9,487 nucleotides of DNA from an uncultured Rhizobiaceae group bacterium (GTDB taxonomy: Bacteria > Pseudomonadota > Alphaproteobacteria > Rhizobiales > Rhizobiaceae): positions 1 through 9,487 of the forward strand of contig CALFBU010000103.1 of NCBI GenBank assembly GCA_937951455.1. The letters are read 5' to 3'. The notes beneath the pieces were generated by a model. It was not told where the DNA came from, searched no databases, and worked only from the letters and a program-made list of their open reading frames with translations. How positions within the stretch are numbered: the first letter of the stretch is position 1; each line of letters begins with the position of its first letter. This document shows positions 6,439 to 9,487 of this stretch, one piece after another. Made by a program: the position numbers and the translations under genes.

Positions 6439-6467
6439 ATTATCAAGCCAAAGCTTGCAATTGTTGA
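6439..6467 (-). promoter_or_regulatory. Possible guaA promoter
   Basis: On the minus strand TCAACA (6467–6462) and GATAAT (6444–6439) are separated by 17 bp, matching sigma-70 consensus at 4 of 6 and 5 of 6 positions. Transcription would start around 6431–6433, only 6–8 nt before the guaA ATG. That would give a nearly leaderless mRNA and would fit the missing Shine-Dalgarno sequence. Short promoter matches like this arise by chance, so this is tentative. Confidence 0.3.
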
Positions 6468-6474
6468 TTTCAAG

Positions 6475-7161
6475 TTACGCACTGTTTGAATTGGACTTTA
6501 CCAATTTGTCAGCAAGATTGCGATTAAAAGAAGCCTCAAGCGCATAACGCACTTCAGCATTTTTAGCCAAATAATTTTTTAGCCGCTCTTGTCCAAAAGC
6601 AAGATAGCGCACTGGCTGCGTTACAACAGCTGTTGCTGTCGCTTTCTCTCCAGTCAAATAACTAATTTCACCAAGAAAGTCGCCCCTACCAACTTTACCA
6701 ATCAATTTGCCATTTCGAAAAACATCAGCGCTACCACTAATGATAAATTTCAATTTGTCTGGCACTTTATCTTCAAAAACCAGAATTGTTTCATCTTGCA
6801 CTTCTGTCCATGCGCCAAGCTTTACCAAACGCCTAGCATAGGAGCGTTCTATGTTCGGAATGCAGGTTTTAATGAAATAATCTTCATCTTCATTAAAAAT
6901 TCCACGCCTGTTCTCAATTTGCAGGATCATGAATTGAGCGATATTTACCAGTGTAAATAGTGTCTCCCAAAACATTGAGACCTTGTCATCCAAAGTCCAA
7001 TAATAAACGGCAGAGATAGAACCAGCCATAATTGCAAGCGCACGCAACCAATTAATATTACGCATCATCATGGATGTAATCAGCAAAGCGTAGGCCAAGT
7101 GGCCAATCATGTTTTCAGATTTGGAAAAATCTAACCAAAACTCTGCAAGATATTCAGTCAT
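6475..7161 (-). CDS. Three-helix membrane protein with degenerate cyclic-nucleotide-binding domain (Popeye-like layout)
   Basis: This 228-aa protein has a short N-terminus, about three membrane helices (roughly 17–33, 38–54 and 62–81), a linker, and a C-terminal cNMP-binding-like beta-barrel domain (about 97–205). The phosphate-binding cassette is recognisable as DFLGEISYLTGEKATATAVV (161–180) with the conserved GE (G164, E165). The Arg that normally contacts the cyclic phosphate, nine or ten residues after the Glu, is replaced by Ala174/Thr175. Membrane helices followed by a cassette-altered cNBD is the arrangement of Popeye-domain (POPDC) proteins, but I cannot establish descent. There is no DNA-binding helix-turn-helix or channel pore. 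It may sense a nucleotide or act as a structural adaptor; the ligand is unknown. It starts 15 nt after rsmB with no strong ribosome site, and guaA follows after 49 nt. Confidence 0.72.
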   Translation of the reverse strand: MTEYLAEFWLDFSKSENMIGHLAYALLITSMMMRNINWLRALAIMAGSISAVYYWTLDDKVSMFWETLFTLVNIAQFMILQIENRRGIFNEDEDYFIKTCIPNIERSYARRLVKLGAWTEVQDETILVFEDKVPDKLKFIISGSADVFRNGKLIGKVGRGDFLGEISYLTGEKATATAVVTQPVRYLAFGQERLKNYLAKNAEVRYALEASFNRNLADKLVKSNSNSA

Positions 7162-7176
7162 GTCTTGTTGTGACCA

Positions 7177-8469
7177 TCAGTTATTTTTTCGTTCCATAAC
7201 ACAGAAGAAAAAACCGTCCGTATTGGTTGATGCCGGTGTTAGCGTGATGGTTTTCATATCTGATGACCATGGTGCAGGCTTGTCAAAACCAAATAGGTCT
7301 TGCCAAACTTCCCCTGCTGAGACGATTTCAAACTCAGGATTGTTTTCAGTAAAGCTATAAACCTGATTTTCATTTTCTTCAGGAAAAATTGAGCAAGTGA
7401 TATAAATCAGATGTCCGCCAGGTTTTACAAATGGTGCCGCCTCGCTCAAGACTTCTTCTTGTTGCTCGACCCGTGTTTCCATGTTTTTTTCGTCAAATCG
7501 CCATTTGGCATCCGGTCGTCTGCGCCAGGTTCCAGAGCCTGTACACGGTGCATCGATGACCACTTTATCCATTTTTCCTAATAGCGCTGACATGTCGGAT
7601 TTTGGCGCATGAACCTGGACATTTCTTGTGCCAGCACGTTTCAAACGTTCATGAATTGGCGCAAGGCGGGATTTATCGCTGTCATAAGCGTGTATTTGCC
7701 CCTTGTTTTCCATGCTTGCTGCAAGAGAAAGCGTTTTGCCGCCACCGCCTGCGCAATAATCAAGAATGCTCTCGCCACCGCGGGCAAAGACAAGATCGCC
7801 AACAATTTGACTGCCTTCGTCCTGAATTTCAAAACGTCCTTTTTGAAAACTCTCTTCTGCCTGTACATTTGGCTGGCGCGCGAAAGGCTTGTCTGATTCT
7901 ATTCTAATACCATGACGCGCAATCAAAGTTGGTTTTGCGTCTTGTCTGCCCAATTGTTTGAGCACTTTGTCACGTGTCGATTTTAAAGTGTTTACTCTGA
8001 TGTCCAAGGGGGGACGATTGCCAAAGGCCTTTGCTTCATCAATCCATTCATCATCAAAGTTTGCTTCAAAACTGGGGATACACCACTCAGGAATATCGGC
8101 TTGAATATGCGGCTCTGCATCTGACAAATCACGCGCGGCCATTGCGGAGAATTCATCTTCAGAAGGAAGCTCAGGCGCAAACTTGTCGCCGTCCAACGTT
8201 TCTCGCAGTTCAGCCTCGCTCATATTCCAGCTGTTGACTAAAAGCGAAAATACCAGAGCGCGATTTTCTTCGCTGCCTGCAAGATATTTAAGGGACGTTT
8301 TTTGACGCAGACAATCGTAAACCAGATTACCAATGGCTGCACGATCCCCAGAACCTGCAAATCGATGCGCCAAGCCCCAATCGCGGAGTGCATCGCCCGC
8401 AGGACGTCTGCGCGCATCAATATCATCGAGAACTTCAATGGCTGCTTGCAGCCTGCCACCCAAACGCAT
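7177..8469 (-). CDS. rsmB: RsmB/NOP-family RNA (cytosine-5) methyltransferase
   Basis: SAM-dependent enzyme that methylates C5 of a cytosine in RNA, classically C967 of 16S rRNA. From ATG 8469 it is 430 aa, as expected for RsmB. Visible motifs: an N-terminal NusB-like helical region, RVNTLK (158–163), SAM-binding motif I DYCAGGGGKT (237–246), motif IV DAPCTGSGTWRRRPDAKWR (306–324) with Cys309, and motif VI ITCSIFPEEN with Cys359, giving the two cysteines of m5C enzymes. An upstream in-frame GTG at 8481 exists. ATG 8469 is preferred because AGGTGG lies 8 nt before it and the A is shared with the stop of the MAPEG gene (TAATG), a coupled start. The N-terminal domain is less conserved than the core, so the exact rRNA target is inferred from the family. 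Confidence 0.88.
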   Translation of the reverse strand: MRLGGRLQAAIEVLDDIDARRRPAGDALRDWGLAHRFAGSGDRAAIGNLVYDCLRQKTSLKYLAGSEENRALVFSLLVNSWNMSEAELRETLDGDKFAPELPSEDEFSAMAARDLSDAEPHIQADIPEWCIPSFEANFDDEWIDEAKAFGNRPPLDIRVNTLKSTRDKVLKQLGRQDAKPTLIARHGIRIESDKPFARQPNVQAEESFQKGRFEIQDEGSQIVGDLVFARGGESILDYCAGGGGKTLSLAASMENKGQIHAYDSDKSRLAPIHERLKRAGTRNVQVHAPKSDMSALLGKMDKVVIDAPCTGSGTWRRRPDAKWRFDEKNMETRVEQQEEVLSEAAPFVKPGGHLIYITCSIFPEENENQVYSFTENNPEFEIVSAGEVWQDLFGFDKPAPWSSDMKTITLTPASTNTDGFFFCVMERKNN

Positions 8470-8891
8470 TAGGAAAACCACCTATCAAAAAAGAACACCA
8501 ACCACATGCAGGCAATCGCAAGAAAGTTAATTGTGAAAACCTTACCACGCAAGCCAACATTATCGCCGCTTACCTGAACAAATGTATGAAGTATGCGTCC
8601 CGACAAAAATACAAAGGCCAGCGCACAATAAATCCAGTTAACCGAGTCCGTAGCATAAAGAAGTGCAATCAACACATAAAATAAAATCGGAACTTCAAAT
8701 TGATTATTGAGATTATTTGCCCATCGCCTTGATGCTTCAGGCTCGTTACTTTTGTACGCCAAATCATCTGTTTGTAAGTTTCCTTGAGCGACTGCCGACA
8801 TACGCTTGATGGATACCATGACAAACAAGAAAAATATCAATGCCAAATGTCCAAACACTGGTACTAAGATGACATCTGGCAAGGCGAACAT
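8469..8891 (-). CDS. MAPEG family membrane protein (second copy)
   Basis: This 140-aa four-helix membrane protein has hydrophobic stretches at about 8–27, 66–80, 86–106 and 117–135. The motif NLNNQFEVPILFYV (60–73) fits the MAPEG family (membrane-associated proteins in eicosanoid and glutathione metabolism). Bacterial members are mostly of unknown substrate; some conjugate or reduce lipophilic compounds with glutathione. It begins 3 nt after the stop of a paralogue with the same motif, and its stop overlaps the rsmB start by one base. Tandem membrane paralogues might form a hetero-oligomer, since MAPEG proteins work as trimers; that is inference. The ribosome site is weak (AGAAG upstream, inside the preceding gene), again suggesting coupling. 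Confidence 0.82.
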   Translation of the reverse strand: MFALPDVILVPVFGHLALIFFLFVMVSIKRMSAVAQGNLQTDDLAYKSNEPEASRRWANNLNNQFEVPILFYVLIALLYATDSVNWIYCALAFVFLSGRILHTFVQVSGDNVGLRGKVFTINFLAIACMWLVFFFDRWFS

Positions 8892-8894
8892 TGT

Positions 8895-9356
8895 TCAGAC
8901 TTCTAGAAAGAAAATCGTTGAAATAAACAGCTCTAACAAAAGCAACATGAAGACACGCATCGTATTGATGAACATGCCTCTGCGTTTCATCACGCGATTT
9001 TCACCAATCATTTCTCTGGCATGCACAACGCGTGAAATCACAAAAAGAAATGCCAGCGCAACCGTGATCCAACTGGATACGCCAACTGCTATACCACTCA
9101 AGATGATTACAAAGAACAGCACTGGTAGTTCAAACTGATTGGAAAGAGCTCTTGAATAAATTGCTGTTGCGGCAGGTTCATTTGTTACAACGGAAAAATC
9201 TTCACGCGTGGCTAGGCCCTCTTTAACAGACTTTATTCTGGCTTTAGCCATTTGAATGTAGAGCCAGATGGTCAAGAGCATCTGGCCTATCATCATCATG
9301 ACAAGCAGTTTTAATTGCCAGGTTTTTTCAAACGTCCAAAGGAAGTCGATTTCCAT
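8895..9356 (-). CDS. MAPEG family membrane protein (first copy)
   Basis: This 153-aa four-helix membrane protein has hydrophobic stretches at about 15–35, 75–92, 95–109 and 130–150. The MAPEG motif ALSNQFELPVLFFVI (70–84) is followed by RVVHAREMIG (109–118) with the family's typical loop between helices 3 and 4. It shares the helix layout and the NQFE-(V/L)-P core with the next gene, so the two are probably old tandem duplicates. The gene starts 14 nt after the guaB stop with a poor ribosome site (GGTAGAAGC before ATG). Family role is glutathione-linked or unknown; nothing in the sequence ties it to purine synthesis. Confidence 0.82.
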   Translation of the reverse strand: MEIDFLWTFEKTWQLKLLVMMMIGQMLLTIWLYIQMAKARIKSVKEGLATREDFSVVTNEPAATAIYSRALSNQFELPVLFFVIILSGIAVGVSSWITVALAFLFVISRVVHAREMIGENRVMKRRGMFINTMRVFMLLLLELFISTIFFLEV

Positions 9357-9370
9357 GCTTCTACCAGACC

Positions 9371-9487
<117 letters not shown>

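Noticed and set aside
7602..7907. Overlapping open frames of about 100 codons opposite rsmB
   Set aside because: They lie antisense to the conserved SAM-binding core of RsmB; composition and lack of start signals mark them as shadows.
8470..8481. GTG start for RsmB at 8481
   Set aside because: ATG 8469 has AGGTGG 8 nt upstream and overlaps the preceding stop as TAATG; it is the coupled and family-consistent start.

Overview
The window looks like chromosomal DNA of an alphaproteobacterium, most likely of the order Hyphomicrobiales (Rhizobiales), with only moderate GC content by eye. The evidence is an SbmA/BacA-type peptide transporter next to an NnrU-family gene, and a guaB–rsmB–guaA neighbourhood of the kind found in that group. 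I see no mobile element, CRISPR array, tRNA or rRNA. Genus and species cannot be assigned from this alone.

Left part (1–1353, minus strand): an SbmA/BacA family inner-membrane transporter is followed 14 nt downstream by the N-terminus of an NnrU-family membrane protein that runs off the left edge. They probably share a transcript.

Middle (1354–2182): a gene-poor divergent region of about 460 bases is rich in structure. It holds two consecutive plus-strand RNA-like modules, each a hairpin with a C-rich (anti-Shine-Dalgarno-like) loop followed by a terminator-like hairpin. Next come a 22-bp tandem direct repeat, a small acidic hypothetical protein (72 aa), and an 11-bp inverted repeat upstream of fadD. 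The loop of the second RNA module (CTTCCTCCCA, 1642–1651) is perfectly complementary over 10 nt to the ribosome binding site of fadD (TGGGAGGAAG, 2171–2180). This is the most interesting signal in the window.

Plus-strand operon (2183–4779): a FadD-type acyl-CoA synthetase overlaps by one base (TAATG) with a bile acid:sodium symporter (BASS) family transporter. This suggests an uptake-and-activation pair for an organic acid. An AT-rich dyad lies in the convergent gap before guaA.

Right part (4869–9487, minus strand, transcribed right to left): the C-terminus of GuaB (IMP dehydrogenase), two tandem MAPEG-family membrane proteins, an RsmB/NOP-type RNA m5C methyltransferase, a three-helix membrane protein with a degenerate cyclic-nucleotide-binding domain (Popeye-like layout), and GuaA (GMP synthase). 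The gaps are short (3 nt, a 1-base overlap, 15 nt), so most of this is one operon joining the two consecutive steps IMP→XMP→GMP with four unrelated genes between them. guaA may also have its own promoter.
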